The notes: a model not told the origin generated them from the sequence alone. A stretch of DNA of 64,000 nt from CBDAQV01 sp965199335 (GCA_965199335.1 CBDAQZ010000003.1:186001-250000); one strand, 5' to 3'. Positions 35,043 through 44,834 are shown, numbered from the stretch's first letter. Program-made: numbers and translations.

Positions 35043-36431
35043 CTATTTGGGAATTTCGGCGGTCGCTTTCACGTCGGTCGGCTGGCCCAATACGAAAAAC
35101 GCAAACCCGGCAGGATCGAGCAGGCGCTTGGCTACCCGCGCCACATCCGCGCGGGTCACCGCGTTCAGTTTCGCATCGATCTGGCCCAGGAAATCACTGG
35201 GCAGGCGGTCGAGGCGCAGCGAAAGCAGCGTATCGGCGACACTCATCGTCGAGGTCATGCTGAGCGGGATGGAGCCGGTCAGGTAGATTTTCGCATCGCG
35301 CAGCTCGCTATCCGTAATCCCGCCGGTTTGCATGAGGGAGAGCTGCTGCTTGACCAGGGTCAGGGCCTTTCCCGCATCCTCGTTCTTCGTCGAACCGTTG
35401 ATGATGATCAGACCGGAGTGCTGATACGGCACCAGCGACGAGCTGATGCCATAGGTCAGTGCATTCTTTGCCCGGACCTCCTCCATCAGGCGGGAGTTGA
35501 AGCCGCCCCCGCCAAGGGCGTAGTTCATGATTTCCGCCGCGTACCAGTCGGGATCGTCGCGTTTCAGCCCGGCGGCGCCTAGCAGAAGCACGCTTTCGGG
35601 GATCGGCTTGTCGATTACGTAGAGCTGGCCCAGCCCTTGCGGCTTCACGTCCGGCTGGGAAATATCGGCGGTCTTTTCAGGCAGGTCCCCGAAGATCTTG
35701 TCGGCAAGATCGCCCAGGGTCTTGGCGTCGATATCGCCTGTCGCGGTGACCAGCAGCTGGTCGCGCCCAAAATGCCCCTTTACGTAACCGCGCAGATCGT
35801 CCGGCGTTATCTTGGCCAGCGTGTCCAGCGACCCAAAGCCTGGCTGCCCGTAGGGCTGGCCATGATAGAGGGTATTGTTGAAATTGCGTTGCGCCACCCA
35901 TTCCGGGTTCGCCATGTTGCGCTTTATCTCGGCCGCGATCCCGTCGCGCATGCGCTCGACGTCCTTGGGCTCCAGATGCGGGGATGTCAGAGCGTCGTGC
36001 AGCAGCTCGGCGACAAGGTCGCGATGTGTCGTCAGCGTCTTTATACTGCCGTTCAGGCTGTCCCGCGCAGCCGAAAAACCCAGCGAAATCGAATTGTCGG
36101 CAAGCGCCGTCTGGTAGGCCTCGGAGTCACGGGACCCTGCCCCTTCGTCAAGCACATCGGAAACGAAATTGGCGAGTCCCGCCTTGTCGGGCGGATCCAG
36201 CGACATCCCGCCGCGAAACGCGAATGCCAGCGACAATATCGGCAGGCGATGATCCTCGATCAGCCAGATCTCGATGCCCTTCGGGCTGACGATCTTCTGC
36301 ACATTGTCGTGTCCCGGTGGCAGGACCTCACGGGTCACCTCACGCTGCGACGCGACGGGACGGGTGTCGGCTGCATTCGCCGCTAAGGCCAGCAGAGGCA
36401 GGACCGCCAGTGACAACAACAGCTTCCTCAT
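35043..36431 (-). CDS. M16 family peptidase, non-catalytic partner
   Basis: Periplasmic M16B-type subunit of 462 residues with a signal peptide (1-21, ending ANA). The position of the HxxEH zinc motif reads GLANFVSDVLDEGAG, so the metal ligands are missing, as in the inactive half of heterodimeric M16B proteases; the C-terminal half keeps conserved GGGFNSRLMEEVRAKNALTYGISS. The start at 36431 (ATG overlapping the upstream stop) was chosen because the sequence before it is not protein-like. It should pair with the active subunit encoded upstream. Confidence 0.88.
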   Translation of the reverse strand: MRKLLLSLAVLPLLALAANAADTRPVASQREVTREVLPPGHDNVQKIVSPKGIEIWLIEDHRLPILSLAFAFRGGMSLDPPDKAGLANFVSDVLDEGAGSRDSEAYQTALADNSISLGFSAARDSLNGSIKTLTTHRDLVAELLHDALTSPHLEPKDVERMRDGIAAEIKRNMANPEWVAQRNFNNTLYHGQPYGQPGFGSLDTLAKITPDDLRGYVKGHFGRDQLLVTATGDIDAKTLGDLADKIFGDLPEKTADISQPDVKPQGLGQLYVIDKPIPESVLLLGAAGLKRDDPDWYAAEIMNYALGGGGFNSRLMEEVRAKNALTYGISSSLVPYQHSGLIIINGSTKNEDAGKALTLVKQQLSLMQTGGITDSELRDAKIYLTGSIPLSMTSTMSVADTLLSLRLDRLPSDFLGQIDAKLNAVTRADVARVAKRLLDPAGFAFFVLGQPTDVKATAEIPK

Positions 36432-37819
36432 CGAACCGGCCCTCCGACGCTGGCGGGGGCCATCATCACCGGCGGGGCGTCGGAACCGACCGTTCCCTCC
36501 AGCGGCAGCAGCTTGCCGGTCGTCGCCGGCTGGGTCAGCACCTTCTTCAGCGCGGCATCCACATCGGCCTTGGTAACGGCATCGATGTGTTCGGGCCATT
36601 TCTCGACCGCATCCACATCCTCGCCGATCGCCAGCGCCTGGCCGAATATCTCGGCGGGGCCAGTGACGCTGTCACGCGCCAGGGTCGCTGCCTGGGTCAG
36701 GCGCTGCTTGGCCGCGGCGAGCTCCTGTTCGGTTACGCCGTCCTTGACCAGGGCGGTCACCTCGGCGTCGATCGCGCCGGTCAGCTTGTTGATGTCGATT
36801 CCAGCCGCCGGGCTGGCAACGATGGTGAAACCGCGCGGATCGACCGTATCCTGCGAGTAACCGGCGGCGGCACCGCTGGCGAGGCGCTGTTCCACCACCA
36901 GATGATTGTAGAGCCGGCTGGCGTTATCGCCGCCTATGATCTCGGCCCCGACTTCCAGCGCATAGGCCTCGCTGCCCTGGGCCGTACGGAAGTTGGGAGC
37001 AGGATACAGGCGCTCGACGCTCGGCTGGCGAACCTGGCCATCGCGCAGCACGATCGTCTGCTCGACGGTAAAGGGCGGCTCCTGCGGGCGGGCATGCTGC
37101 GGGATATCCTTGCGGGGCACCGGGCCGAAATATTTTTCCGCCAGCGTCCTGAATTCCGCGGGGGTCACATCGCCGGAAACGACCAGGATGGCGTTATTGG
37201 GCGCGTACCACCGCTTGTACCAGGCCGTTTCGTCGGCGACGTTCAGGTGCTCCATCTCGGCGCGCCAGCCCAGGATCGGCGTGTGATAGGCGCTATTGCG
37301 AAAGAAAGCGGCGTCCACGGCCTCGTTCAGGCGGGCGGAGGGATTGCTCTCCAGCGTCTGCCGGCGTTCGGCCAGGATCACGTCGCGCTCCGGCAACAGC
37401 ACCCCATCCGATATCTGCAGGTTCTGCATGCGATCGGCTTCCAGCTGCATGATCAGCGGCAAGCGGTCCTTGGCGATCGACTGGAAATAGGCGGTGAAAT
37501 CCCACGATGTGAAGGCATTGTCGTTGCCGCCGTTGCGCGCAACGGTCTTGGAAAAATCGCCCGGCTTCACCTTCCTGGTGCCCTTGAACATCAGATGTTC
37601 GAGGAAATGCGCCACACCGGACTTGCCGCGCAACTCGTCGCCCGAACCCACCTTGTACCACAGCATCTGGGTCACGACCGGGGCGATATGGTCCTCGACC
37701 ACGACGCAGGTCAGCCCGTTGGGCAGCGTGAACACGGTCGGGCTGAACACGGCGGCGCGCGCCGTGCCCGCGACGATCAGCACCGCGGCAAGAGCCGCGG
37801 CGGCGAACGATGCCTTAAT
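36428..37819 (-). CDS. M16 family zinc peptidase, catalytic subunit; likely AUU start
   Basis: Active M16B metallopeptidase of 463 residues. The inverted zinc motif is HFLEH in SGVAHFLEHLMFKGT near 77-91, with the downstream glutamate region following; the C-terminal domain has IIGGDNASRLYNHLVVEQRLASGAAAGY. No ATG, GTG or TTG lies upstream of 37783, and starting there would cut a signal peptide in half. Reading from ATT at 37819 gives KASFAAAALAAVLIVAGTARA, a complete signal peptide, with GGAGAAG at 37830-37824 and an ATTAA overlap with the preceding stop. I therefore place the start at this ATT; GTG at 37783 is the conventional alternative. Confidence 0.85.
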   Translation of the reverse strand: MKASFAAAALAAVLIVAGTARAAVFSPTVFTLPNGLTCVVVEDHIAPVVTQMLWYKVGSGDELRGKSGVAHFLEHLMFKGTRKVKPGDFSKTVARNGGNDNAFTSWDFTAYFQSIAKDRLPLIMQLEADRMQNLQISDGVLLPERDVILAERRQTLESNPSARLNEAVDAAFFRNSAYHTPILGWRAEMEHLNVADETAWYKRWYAPNNAILVVSGDVTPAEFRTLAEKYFGPVPRKDIPQHARPQEPPFTVEQTIVLRDGQVRQPSVERLYPAPNFRTAQGSEAYALEVGAEIIGGDNASRLYNHLVVEQRLASGAAAGYSQDTVDPRGFTIVASPAAGIDINKLTGAIDAEVTALVKDGVTEQELAAAKQRLTQAATLARDSVTGPAEIFGQALAIGEDVDAVEKWPEHIDAVTKADVDAALKKVLTQPATTGKLLPLEGTVGSDAPPVMMAPASVGGPVR

Positions 37820-38081
37820 GATGCTTCTCCAGATCGGGATCGGTCGATGCCGGATGATCCGTGCTCTGCGGGTCGGTGCCCTTGGCCGTCTCGCGCGGCG
37901 GCTTCAGGGTGTAGTCCGGCGGCAGGGCCAACGGCTGGTTGGTCGTGACCGGCCCCTCGTCCGGCTTGGCGTGGTTCATTCCGAGCGCCGCGCCGATGTC
38001 GTCGCAGCCGCTTAGGCAGACGAGGGCGGTTAGGGCAAACAGAGCGCCTGAGACTTTTGTTTTTTGCATTCGTTCACTCAT
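37815..38081 (-). CDS. DUF3035-like small lipoprotein
   Basis: An 88-residue lipoprotein: signal sequence with lipobox LSGC (Cys near 23), then DIGAALGMNHAKPDEGPVTTNQPLALPPDYTLKPPRE, the sequence pattern of DUF3035 proteins, which in alphaproteobacteria sit next to lspA and M16 peptidases. Tail is His/Asp-rich. ATG at 38081 overlaps the lspA stop (ATGA). Function unknown; being processed by the neighbouring signal peptidase II is expected of any lipoprotein. Confidence 0.8.
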   Translation of the reverse strand: MSERMQKTKVSGALFALTALVCLSGCDDIGAALGMNHAKPDEGPVTTNQPLALPPDYTLKPPRETAKGTDPQSTDHPASTDPDLEKHH

Positions 38082-38584
38082 GAATCGATGAAGGAAACCG
38101 ATTTGTCCGCCTTTTGCGAGCGCAGACCGTCGAGAAGAAGTAGGCCCACACCGACGCAGACGCAACTGTCAGCCAGATTGAAAGCGGGAAAGCCATGCGG
38201 ACCCCAGTGAAAATACAGGAAATCCGCCACCGCGCCATGGATGAAGCGATCGGCCAGATTGCCGATAGCGCCGCCGATGATGAGCCCCAGGGCGCAGATC
38301 GTGACCCGCCGCGTCGACCGGCTGAGGCTGTAGAGCAGCAGCGTAACGATGATCAATGTCAGGATCACCAGAATGCCGAACTGCATGCCCGAGTCCTGCG
38401 CGCCGTTGAACATGCCGAAGCTGACGCCCTTGTTCCACCAGTGCACGATGGCGAATATCGGCAGGATTTTGTACATGCCGTCTTCGGGCACCTGCACCTC
38501 GTGGAAGACAAGGAACTTGCTGAGCTGGTCCAGCACCAGGACCACGATCGCCTCCGCCGCCGCCAGCCGGCGCCACCAGATCAT
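38078..38584 (-). CDS. lspA: Lipoprotein signal peptidase (signal peptidase II)
   Basis: Inner-membrane aspartyl protease that removes signal peptides from prolipoproteins. 168 residues with four membrane helices. Conserved blocks: VLDQLSKFLV near 17, NKGVSFGMF near 50, GGAIGNLADRFIHGAVADFLYFHW near 104-127 and AFNLADSCVCVG near 134; the two catalytic aspartates are in NLAD(R) and NLAD(S). ATG at 38584 overlaps the ileS stop (ATGA). Confidence 0.93.
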   Translation of the reverse strand: MIWWRRLAAAEAIVVLVLDQLSKFLVFHEVQVPEDGMYKILPIFAIVHWWNKGVSFGMFNGAQDSGMQFGILVILTLIIVTLLLYSLSRSTRRVTICALGLIIGGAIGNLADRFIHGAVADFLYFHWGPHGFPAFNLADSCVCVGVGLLLLDGLRSQKADKSVSFIDS

Positions 38585-41412
38585 TCGGCGGCCTGGTCGT
38601 AGACGGTCACGGCCTCGACGCAGCGTTCGCACAAGGCTTCATGCGTCACGTTCTGGCCGACCTCGTCGAGCACCCGCCAGCAGCGTTCGCACTTTTCGCC
38701 GTCGGCGGCGCGGACGATAGCCCCGAAGCCCTTCACCTCAGCCAGCATGAACCCCTCGGCGGGCATGCCCTGCGACACGTGCAGTTGCGAAACGATCGCC
38801 AGCGTATCGAGCGGGAAATCGTATTTCGTCAGCCACTGGAAATCCTGCGCGCTTTCGACCAGCAGTTCCACGTTGGCCTGCAGCGACGCGCCGATCTTCT
38901 TTTCGGCCCGTTCCAGCTCGACCGCGCCCGTGACCACTGCGCGGATGGCCCGCAGGCGCTCCCAGTCGGCCGCCAGCGCATCGTCGCGCCAGCTATCCGG
39001 CAACGTGGGGAATTGCTGCAGGTGGATGCTGCCCTGGCCGCCGCTGGCCTGCCAGGCTTCCTCCGCCGTGAAGCACAGCACCGGCGCCAGCCAGGACACC
39101 AGACATTCGAACAGGTGGCGCATCACCGTGCGCACGGCGCGGCGGCGGTCGCTGTCGGGGCGGTCGCAATACAGGCTGTCCTTGCGGATGTCGAAATAGA
39201 AGGCCGACAGGTCGAGCGAGGCGAAATGGTGCAGGCGGTTGATCATGGCCATGAAGTCATAAGACTCGATCGCCGCCCGTCGTTCCTGGTCGACGCTCCA
39301 CAGGCGATGCAGCACCCAGCGTTCCAGCGGGGCCATGTCCTTCGGCTCGACCTTTTCCTCGTCCGCGAAACCGGCGAGCGCGCCCAGCAGGTAACGCAGC
39401 GTATTGCGCAGGCGGCGATAAGATTCGCCTACCTGCTTGAGGATTTCGGGACCGAAGGCCACGTCCTCCACGTAGTTGGACGACACCGCCCACAGGCGCA
39501 GTATGTCCGCGCCCTCGCGGTTCCACACGCTTTCCGCCGAGACCACGTTGCCCAGCGATTTCGACATCTTGTAGCCCTTCTCATCAAGAAGGAAGCCATG
39601 CGTCAGCACCGTCCTGAACGGCGATTGCCCGCGCGTGCCGCAGGCTTCGAGCAGGGAGGACTGGAACCAGCCGCGATGCTGGTCCGACCCTTCCAGGTAC
39701 AGATCGGCGGGCCAGCCAAGTTCCGGCCTGTCCTGCAGCACGAACACCTGGGTCGAGCCGCTTTCGAACCAGACGTCGACGATGTCCATGACCTTGTTGT
39801 AGCGGCTTGCCTCATGCCCTGCCCCGAGGAAATCCTCCGACGGGCGCGCATACCAGGCGTCTGAGCCCTCGGCCTGGAATATCTCGACGATGCGATCCAG
39901 CACCGCCTGGTCCTTCAGCGGCGCGCCGCTTTCCTTGTCGACGAAGAACGCGATCGGCACGCCCCAGACGCGCTGCCGGCTGATGCACCAGTCGGGACGT
40001 CCCTCGACCATCGAGCGGATGCGATTTTTCCCCTGCTCGGGCAGCCACTGGGTCTGCTCGATGGCGTCGAGCGCCTTGGCACGCAGGTCGTTGGTGTCCA
40101 TCGAGATGAACCATTGCGGCGTGGTACGGAAGATGACCGGTGCCTTGGACCGCCACGAATGCGGATAGGAATGGGTCAGCGATCCCTTGGCCAGCAGCTT
40201 GCCGGCGGCGATCAGGGTCTTGATCACCGCGCCGTTCGCCTCGCCCGGCTTGCCGTCGGGCGTATAGACCGCCAGCCCGGCAAACAGCGGCACGTTGGCG
40301 CGGTATTTGCCCTCGTCGTCCATCGAGCGCGTGATCTCGACCCCGTTCGCCTTGCCGAGGTTGAAATCGTCCGCGCCGTGTTCGGGCGCAATGTGCACGA
40401 AGCCGGTGCCGGTTTCCTCGGTCACGAAATCGCCCTGTAGCAGGCGCACGTCGAATTCGAAGCCCTGCCCGCGCAACGGATGGGCCATGACCGTGCCGTC
40501 AAGCGCACTGCCAGAAGTTTTTTCTATCAGTTTCCAGGAAGTTACGCCCGCTTTCTGAAATGTCGCTTCAGCAAGCGAACAGGCGACAATCAGTTTTTCA
40601 CCGGGCTGGGCGCCTGCGTTTTCAGCGACCTGCTCGACTTCGTACAGGCCGTATTCGATCTCGGCGCCGCAGGCGACGGCGCGGTTGGCCGGGATGGTCC
40701 AGGGCGTGGTCGTCCAGATCACGATGGAAGCGCCCTGCCACTTGCCGGCGATGACCGGAAACTTCACCCAGATGGTGGCCGATTTGTAATCCTTGTATTC
40801 GACTTCCGCCTCGGCCAGAGCCGTCCTTTCAACCGTCGACCACATTACCGGCTTGACGCCCTGGTACAGGCTGCCGCTCATCAGGAATTTGTGGATCTCG
40901 CCGGCGATACGTGCTTCGGCGTGGTTGGTCATCGTCAAATAGGGATTGTCGAAATCCGCGACCAGGCCCATTCGCTGGAAGGCATCGGACTGGCGCTTTA
41001 CCCAATACCTGGCGAACTCGCGGCATTCGGCGCGGAATTCCAGGACGGGAACGTCTTCCTTGTCCTTGCCGGCGTTGCGGTATTTTTCCTCGACCTTCCA
41101 TTCGATCGGCAGGCCGTGGCAATCCCAGCCCAGCACATAGGGCGCGTCGAAGCCGGACATCTGTTTCAGGCGGTTGGCGAAATCCTTGAGCACCGATCCC
41201 AGCGCATGGCCGACATGCAGGTCGCCGTTCGCGAACGGTGGCCCGTCATGCAGGATGAACTTGGGCCTGCCCTTCGACCCCTCACGCAGCTGCCGGTAAA
41301 GCCCCGCCTCCTGCCATTGCTGCAGCAGCTCAGGCTCTTTCGTCGCCAGTCCGCCCCGCATCGGGAAGTCCGTCTGCGGCAGGAACACAGTATCCTTGTA
41401 ATCTCTGGTCAT
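38581..41412 (-). CDS. ileS: Isoleucyl-tRNA synthetase
   Basis: Class I synthetase charging tRNA-Ile, with editing of Val-tRNA-Ile. 943 residues. HIGH motif as HVGH in PFANGDLHVGHALGSVLKDF near 60-79, the CP1 editing domain with WTTTPWTIPANRA near 230, KMSKS in GYKMSKSLGNVV near 617, and a C-terminal zinc finger CERCWR...CERC near 906-929. This is the bacterial (type 1) form. It leads a coupled string ileS-lspA-DUF3035-M16-M16. Confidence 0.96.
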   Translation of the reverse strand: MTRDYKDTVFLPQTDFPMRGGLATKEPELLQQWQEAGLYRQLREGSKGRPKFILHDGPPFANGDLHVGHALGSVLKDFANRLKQMSGFDAPYVLGWDCHGLPIEWKVEEKYRNAGKDKEDVPVLEFRAECREFARYWVKRQSDAFQRMGLVADFDNPYLTMTNHAEARIAGEIHKFLMSGSLYQGVKPVMWSTVERTALAEAEVEYKDYKSATIWVKFPVIAGKWQGASIVIWTTTPWTIPANRAVACGAEIEYGLYEVEQVAENAGAQPGEKLIVACSLAEATFQKAGVTSWKLIEKTSGSALDGTVMAHPLRGQGFEFDVRLLQGDFVTEETGTGFVHIAPEHGADDFNLGKANGVEITRSMDDEGKYRANVPLFAGLAVYTPDGKPGEANGAVIKTLIAAGKLLAKGSLTHSYPHSWRSKAPVIFRTTPQWFISMDTNDLRAKALDAIEQTQWLPEQGKNRIRSMVEGRPDWCISRQRVWGVPIAFFVDKESGAPLKDQAVLDRIVEIFQAEGSDAWYARPSEDFLGAGHEASRYNKVMDIVDVWFESGSTQVFVLQDRPELGWPADLYLEGSDQHRGWFQSSLLEACGTRGQSPFRTVLTHGFLLDEKGYKMSKSLGNVVSAESVWNREGADILRLWAVSSNYVEDVAFGPEILKQVGESYRRLRNTLRYLLGALAGFADEEKVEPKDMAPLERWVLHRLWSVDQERRAAIESYDFMAMINRLHHFASLDLSAFYFDIRKDSLYCDRPDSDRRRAVRTVMRHLFECLVSWLAPVLCFTAEEAWQASGGQGSIHLQQFPTLPDSWRDDALAADWERLRAIRAVVTGAVELERAEKKIGASLQANVELLVESAQDFQWLTKYDFPLDTLAIVSQLHVSQGMPAEGFMLAEVKGFGAIVRAADGEKCERCWRVLDEVGQNVTHEALCERCVEAVTVYDQAAE

Positions 41413-41457
41413 GGGCAGACTAAAGCAAAGCCGCGCCGTCGAGGGAAGTGGAAACCG

Positions 41458-43257
41458 TTATTTTTCCGCAGGATCAGCCCTGTCATTCACCTGAAACAAC
41501 TTCAGATCGCTGTCGACGCCTTTCGGCCAGGGCCGCGGCGTCAGCCAATCGGGAATGCGGCCGATCGTCAGGCGGGTGTATAGTGTCGGCGGTCCGTTGC
41601 CGGCCAGTTCCTTCACCCGCTTGTAGTAGAGCGCCAGGCTGGGCGCGCCGAAGAGGCTACCTCCCATGCCGGGACAGATCAGCAGGTACTGGATGCCGCG
41701 ATCGGCGATGATGCCCCGCGCCATCATATCCCCGGTATCGCGAAACAGGGACATGTCGTCGGCAACGCCGGGAATGTCGCGGTGATAATATCCCGCCACG
41801 GTACGGACCTGAGTCCAGAACAGCAATGCGGGGGTGAATTCCAGCTCGCCGGCGAAGATCGGGTTGGGTCCGTTTGACCTCAGCCAGGCCGGATCGTTCA
41901 GGACCGGCGCGACATCGGGGATGGAGCAGGCCTCGCCCGCATCCTGCCAATGGGGGTCGCTGCGATTGTGCAGCACGGTGCCCAGTCCCTGGCAGAACAG
42001 GATCAATGCCGCGCCGGCCGCCATCAGGGCCAGCATGCGCGTCATGTCCGGCTTGCGATCCAGGCCGCGCTGCAGGACCGTCGCCGTCACGAACGTGCCC
42101 GCCACCCAGAAATAGCCGGCGAAGCGCAGGTGCTCGCGCGCGGCGAAGCCGAGCACCAGCAGGAAGCCGATGATCAGCGGGTAATAGCGGTTGCGCGGCA
42201 GGAAGGCCGCCCCGACGACCAGGCCGACGATGCCGTTACCCAGGATGGCCAGGGTCGACCACAGGCGCGTGATGTGAACCCATTCCAGGATGGTCGGGTC
42301 CATCTCGGTCGAGACCGCGGGGTCCATGTGCTGCATCACGGCGGCAAGATGGACGAAATACAGCCAGAACCAGAACGACAGCGCCGCCGATCCCGCGATC
42401 GCCACATAGGCCAGTCGCTGCCGCCAGTCGGGCATCGGCAACAGGCGCATGATCAGAACGATCGTCAGCGGCAGCGCCGCCAAGACGACGCCCGGCACGG
42501 CAGGATGATCGAAAGCCATGGCGTGATAGCCGCCCAAAGGCGGATCGATCAGGCACGAAACCGTGATCAGCGCGGCGTAGGACGTCGCGAAGGCCAGGAC
42601 CTGCCGGTAGCGCGCCTGTCCGTCCAGCACCCAGAGATAGAACACGAACCCGTAGACAAGCCCGGCGGCGACCAGCATCTCGAAACTGGTCCAGACCGCG
42701 AAAGCCGCGGCCAGCCCCGACCCGAGGGCGATGAGCAGGCTTTGCGGCCGCTGCGCCATGTGGATCATGAAGCCGATCATGACGATGTAGTCGATCAGCA
42801 GCAGGCTGTGATGGTTGGCGGTGCCCAACTTGTTGTAGACGAAAAAGCTGTTCGACAGCACGATGGCCAGTGTCGTGACCGACGCCACCTGCCGCGACAC
42901 GACAGCCCGCGCCGCCCAGTATGTCGCGCCGCAGGCGACCAGCGCCATGAACGGTCCGGTGAAATAACCGGCATAGACCAAGGCGCGCTCCGGCGGCAGG
43001 ACGGTCCTGAACACCTCGTAGAGCGCAAGCACGATGCAATAGAAAGGCTTGGTCCAGTGCAGCATCGATCCGTATGGGGCGTTGTCGCGCCAGAAATAGC
43101 CCTGCTGCCAGCCATGGGCGAGGATCTCGCGCAGGTACGACAGCCGCATCATCGTGTCTGTATCGACGATCGCGGCGGGATCGACATGGAATCCCGTCTG
43201 AGACATCCTGGCGAAATACAACACCGCCAGGACCAGGATCGGCGGCAGAAGCAGCAT
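41458..43257 (-). CDS. Multispanning membrane protein, STT3-like (GT-C), paralogue B
   Basis: A 599-residue protein with about 11-13 membrane helices followed by a periplasmic C-terminal domain of some 130 residues. Near the N terminus after helix 1 is VDTDTMMRLSYLRE (31-43), like the acidic DxD loop of STT3/AglB-type GT-C transferases, then GYFWRDNAPYGSMLHWTKPF, and a histidine pair in TANHHSLLLIDY. These could bind metal and a lipid-linked sugar. The paralogue at 44891-46693 has the same motifs and length. Start ATG at 43257, 5 bp after the oxidoreductase stop. Oligosaccharyl transfer is a hypothesis; the membrane topology is clear. Confidence 0.7.
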   Translation of the reverse strand: MLLLPPILVLAVLYFARMSQTGFHVDPAAIVDTDTMMRLSYLREILAHGWQQGYFWRDNAPYGSMLHWTKPFYCIVLALYEVFRTVLPPERALVYAGYFTGPFMALVACGATYWAARAVVSRQVASVTTLAIVLSNSFFVYNKLGTANHHSLLLIDYIVMIGFMIHMAQRPQSLLIALGSGLAAAFAVWTSFEMLVAAGLVYGFVFYLWVLDGQARYRQVLAFATSYAALITVSCLIDPPLGGYHAMAFDHPAVPGVVLAALPLTIVLIMRLLPMPDWRQRLAYVAIAGSAALSFWFWLYFVHLAAVMQHMDPAVSTEMDPTILEWVHITRLWSTLAILGNGIVGLVVGAAFLPRNRYYPLIIGFLLVLGFAAREHLRFAGYFWVAGTFVTATVLQRGLDRKPDMTRMLALMAAGAALILFCQGLGTVLHNRSDPHWQDAGEACSIPDVAPVLNDPAWLRSNGPNPIFAGELEFTPALLFWTQVRTVAGYYHRDIPGVADDMSLFRDTGDMMARGIIADRGIQYLLICPGMGGSLFGAPSLALYYKRVKELAGNGPPTLYTRLTIGRIPDWLTPRPWPKGVDSDLKLFQVNDRADPAEK

Positions 43258-43262
43258 CGCGA

Positions 43263-44834
43263 CTACGAGGCGGCGACGCGGCCCGGCACCAGCCGTTCGG
43301 AAACCGCACCCTCGCCCTCCGAGGATCCTTCCTCGTGATACTCGGCGTCCGAATTGACGTTCCACGGGTCGAACAATGCCTTGCCGGCGATGATGTTCTC
43401 GGCCGTCAGCATGCCGGTCATCATCGCGTGATCCTGGTTGTTGTACTTGTGCATGCCGTTGCGTCCGACCAGATGCAGCGTCGGGAACTGGGCGGCCAGG
43501 CCCGTGGCGATGGTAGTGACATGGCCCTGATAGGCATCGTCATACACCGGATAGGCCTTGATCTGGCGGATCACATGGCCGTCCACGATATCCTCCGGCG
43601 CGGCGAGGTTCAGCTTCACCAGCTCCTTCGAACCCAGCGATACCAGGTCGGGATCGGACGAAGTCCAGAGATTGTCGCCCTCGAAACAGAAATATTCCAG
43701 ACCGTAGCAGTTCAGCATCGGGTCGGGCACCATCTCTGGCGACCACGACTTGAAGTTCTGGATGCGGCCAACCTTCACACCCGGATCGTGGATATAGATC
43801 CAGTTGTCGTCGAACGTGTTGCGGTCCTTGACGATCAGGGCCACGACCAGGAAGTCGCGATAGCGCAGAGCCTCGGAGGCAGCCAGCACGTCCGGCGATA
43901 CCTTCGGCATAAGACCTGGCACCAGGTCACGGATCGCGGCGGATGAAATCAAATGTTCGGCGGTGAACTGTCTGATCGATCCGTCCTCGGCCTTGGCCGT
44001 AACCGTCCACAGTTTTGCCGCGTCGTCCCAGACAGCACCGGTCACGTCCATGCCCATGACGACCTGGCCGCCGGCAGTCTCAATCTTCCTGACCGTCGAC
44101 TCCCACATCATGCCGGGGCCCTTGCGAGGGTAGTGGAATTTGTCGATCAGCGTCTTGATGACAGGGCCCGAGGACTTGCTGGCACCCGGTAGCTTACTTT
44201 TGATCCAAGGCATAATCTTGCTGAACGGCAGCGCGTACCAGATCGCCTTGCCGAGCGAGAGGCCCTTGATGCGTTGCGCCGCCCAGTCGGCGGAGATCTC
44301 GGTGCACTTCATCCCCCAGACCTTCTCGGTGTAGGTCTTAAAGAAGATGCTGAACAGGCGCTTGCCGAACTGGTTGCTGACCCAGTCCTGGAAATTGGCG
44401 GGATCGCGCACCGGGCTGACACGCGCCATGCCGTAGGAGGCCACGCATTTGATCGCTTCGATTATGCCCAGCTGCTTTAGCGCGTTGCTGGCCTTCAGGG
44501 GATAGTCGAACAGCTTGCCGCGATAATAGATGCGCGACTTGCGGGGGCGTTGCAGGAATTCGTCGCCCAGCAATTCCTGCCACAGCTTGGTGATCGTGCC
44601 CGATTTCGAGAAGAAGCGATGTCCGCCGATGTCGAACAGGAAGCCCTTGTAATTCTCGGTGCGCGAGATGCCGCCGACCAGATGCGGATCGCGCTCCAGG
44701 ATCGTGACCGGGTGACCCGCGCGACTGAGGAAATACCCAGCCGTCAAGCAGGCCGGACCGGCGCCGATGCAGAGTACCGAGGGGGGTGTGGACGAGGCCA
44801 ATGCGATATTCCCGGTTGGAGCTGACTCAAGCAA
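43263..44834 (-). CDS. FAD/NAD(P)-binding oxidoreductase, UDP-galactopyranose-mutase-like family
   Basis: A 523-residue flavoprotein with a dinucleotide fold. The N-terminal motif reads IGAGPACLTAGYFLSRAGHPVTILE: the third glycine of GxGxxG is cysteine (codon TGC instead of GGC). Then VGGISRTENYKGFLFDIGGHRFFS, as in UGM and protoporphyrinogen-oxidase-like amine oxidase folds, and the FAD-closing motif LHLVGRNGMHKYNNQDHAM near 463-481. These enzymes often act in surface glycan or lipid synthesis. It sits between two STT3-like genes, so a glycan role is likely but inferred. The start is uncertain: TTG at 44834 or TTG at 44801. Confidence 0.75.
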   Translation of the reverse strand: MLESAPTGNIALASSTPPSVLCIGAGPACLTAGYFLSRAGHPVTILERDPHLVGGISRTENYKGFLFDIGGHRFFSKSGTITKLWQELLGDEFLQRPRKSRIYYRGKLFDYPLKASNALKQLGIIEAIKCVASYGMARVSPVRDPANFQDWVSNQFGKRLFSIFFKTYTEKVWGMKCTEISADWAAQRIKGLSLGKAIWYALPFSKIMPWIKSKLPGASKSSGPVIKTLIDKFHYPRKGPGMMWESTVRKIETAGGQVVMGMDVTGAVWDDAAKLWTVTAKAEDGSIRQFTAEHLISSAAIRDLVPGLMPKVSPDVLAASEALRYRDFLVVALIVKDRNTFDDNWIYIHDPGVKVGRIQNFKSWSPEMVPDPMLNCYGLEYFCFEGDNLWTSSDPDLVSLGSKELVKLNLAAPEDIVDGHVIRQIKAYPVYDDAYQGHVTTIATGLAAQFPTLHLVGRNGMHKYNNQDHAMMTGMLTAENIIAGKALFDPWNVNSDAEYHEEGSSEGEGAVSERLVPGRVAAS

